Positions 63,647-64,000 of a DNA stretch of 64,000 nucleotides are shown in pieces; position 1 is the stretch's first letter, and each line of letters opens with the position of its first letter. The stretch is from the NCBI RefSeq assembly GCF_052180275.1, contig NZ_CP197465.1, positions 3,906,001-3,970,000 on the forward strand. The letters run 5' to 3'. The DNA comes from Kumtagia sp052180275. GTDB taxonomy: Bacteria > Pseudomonadota > Alphaproteobacteria > Rhizobiales > Rhizobiaceae. The position numbers and the translations under genes are program-made. A model generated the notes under the pieces. It searched no databases. It had not been told where the DNA came from and saw only the letters and a program-made list of their open reading frames with translations.

Positions 63647-64000
63647 CTAGGTCGCGGCTGCTGCGGACTTCTTGCGGCGCTTGAACTGCGCGATCTGCTT
63701 GGGAGCGCTGCTCTTCAGCGCAACGCCGCGCCCGGACAGGCTGGGATTGGTCATGAAATATTCCTGGGCGTTGAACGGTTCCTCGCCCTCGTCCGGCACG
63801 ATGCGCCGCGAGGTGCCGTCAGCCAGTACCTCAAAGCTCTGCTGGTTGTCCATTATGTTGCCGAGCATGATCTGGCCCAGCACCTGTTCATGCACAGTCG
63901 GATTGGTGATCGGCACCAGCGTCTCGACGCGGCGGTCGAGATTGCGCGGCATCATGTCGGCCGAACCGATATAGATGACCGCCTCGTCGGACGGCAGGCC
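63647..64000 (-). CDS. ppk1: Polyphosphate kinase 1, C-terminal part
   Basis: The last 117 codons of PPK1; the gene runs off the right edge. VIYIGSADMMPRNLDRRVET is a late catalytic-domain motif (C-terminal PLD-like domain), followed by VLGQIMLGNIMDNQQSFEVL and the tail. It polymerises ATP gamma-phosphate into polyphosphate. Ends 7 bp before ppx. Confidence 0.95.
   Translation of the reverse strand, partial: GLPSDEAVIYIGSADMMPRNLDRRVETLVPITNPTVHEQVLGQIMLGNIMDNQQSFEVLADGTSRRIVPDEGEEPFNAQEYFMTNPSLSGRGVALKSSAPKQIAQFKRRKKSAAAAT

Noticed and set aside
62413..63684. 423-codon plus-strand frame opposite ppx
   Set aside because: Antisense shadow of ppx with unnatural composition.

Overview
This is a GC-rich alphaproteobacterial chromosome segment. 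Its gene content (Irr-type box in front of an iron-sulfur operon, tRNA-Trp/secE/nusG order, ppk-ppx pair, clan AA aspartic protease beside a DUF1289 gene) fits a Mesorhizobium-like member of the Hyphomicrobiales. That placement is inferred from gene content and protein similarity recalled from knowledge, not from a search.

Layout. (1) 1-2.7 kb, minus strand: nusG end, secE, tRNA-Trp, and two tandem exported ClpP/SppA-like paralogs, one of which has lost its predicted nucleophile. (2) 2.8-11.3 kb, minus strand: one long suf operon read from a candidate Irr box at 11262-11278: cysteine desulfurase, sufB, an embedded MNT-HEPN-membrane protein cassette, a small membrane protein, sufC, sufD, a VOC protein, sufS and sufT. 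Most junctions overlap or abut. (3) 11.4-27.4 kb: ordinary chromosomal genes (hydrolase, phytase-like esterase, anmK, tyrS, a DUF3971/AsmA-like giant, peroxiredoxin, M23 peptidase, tRNA-Asp, L,D-transpeptidase), with a decayed patch after tRNA-Asp. (4) 27.6-38.76 kb: an integrative element bounded by two tRNA-Val(UAC) copies. The copy next to the integrase is intact. The far copy is identical but split in its D-arm by a 56-bp palindromic insertion. Inside are a tyrosine integrase, a divergent P-loop ATPase cargo gene, a leftward set of small genes, and a primase-helicase gene split by an IS21-family element with a perfect 7-bp target duplication. No structural phage or conjugation genes are seen, so it looks like a satellite or replicating genomic island. 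(5) 39-50 kb: chromosomal genes including a MarR/hydrolase divergon with twin operators, moaA, a class III cyclase, mobA-mobB and an amino-acid ABC transporter without its ATPase. (6) 50.3-56 kb: three genes (DNA alkylation repair, DUF3299, Lrp) each broken by what looks like a single missing base, between intact Lrp, uracil-DNA glycosylase, GST and nucleoside-recognition genes. (7) 56-64 kb: thermonuclease, PleC/DivJ-type kinase, small lipoprotein, cobT, DUF1289, aspartic protease, two DoxX genes, ppx and the end of ppk.

The genes that clearly work together are the suf operon (sulfur mobilisation, SufBCD scaffold, maturation by SufT), secE with nusG, mobA with mobB (and moaA nearby, molybdenum cofactor), the three ABC transporter genes, ppk with ppx, and the element genes.
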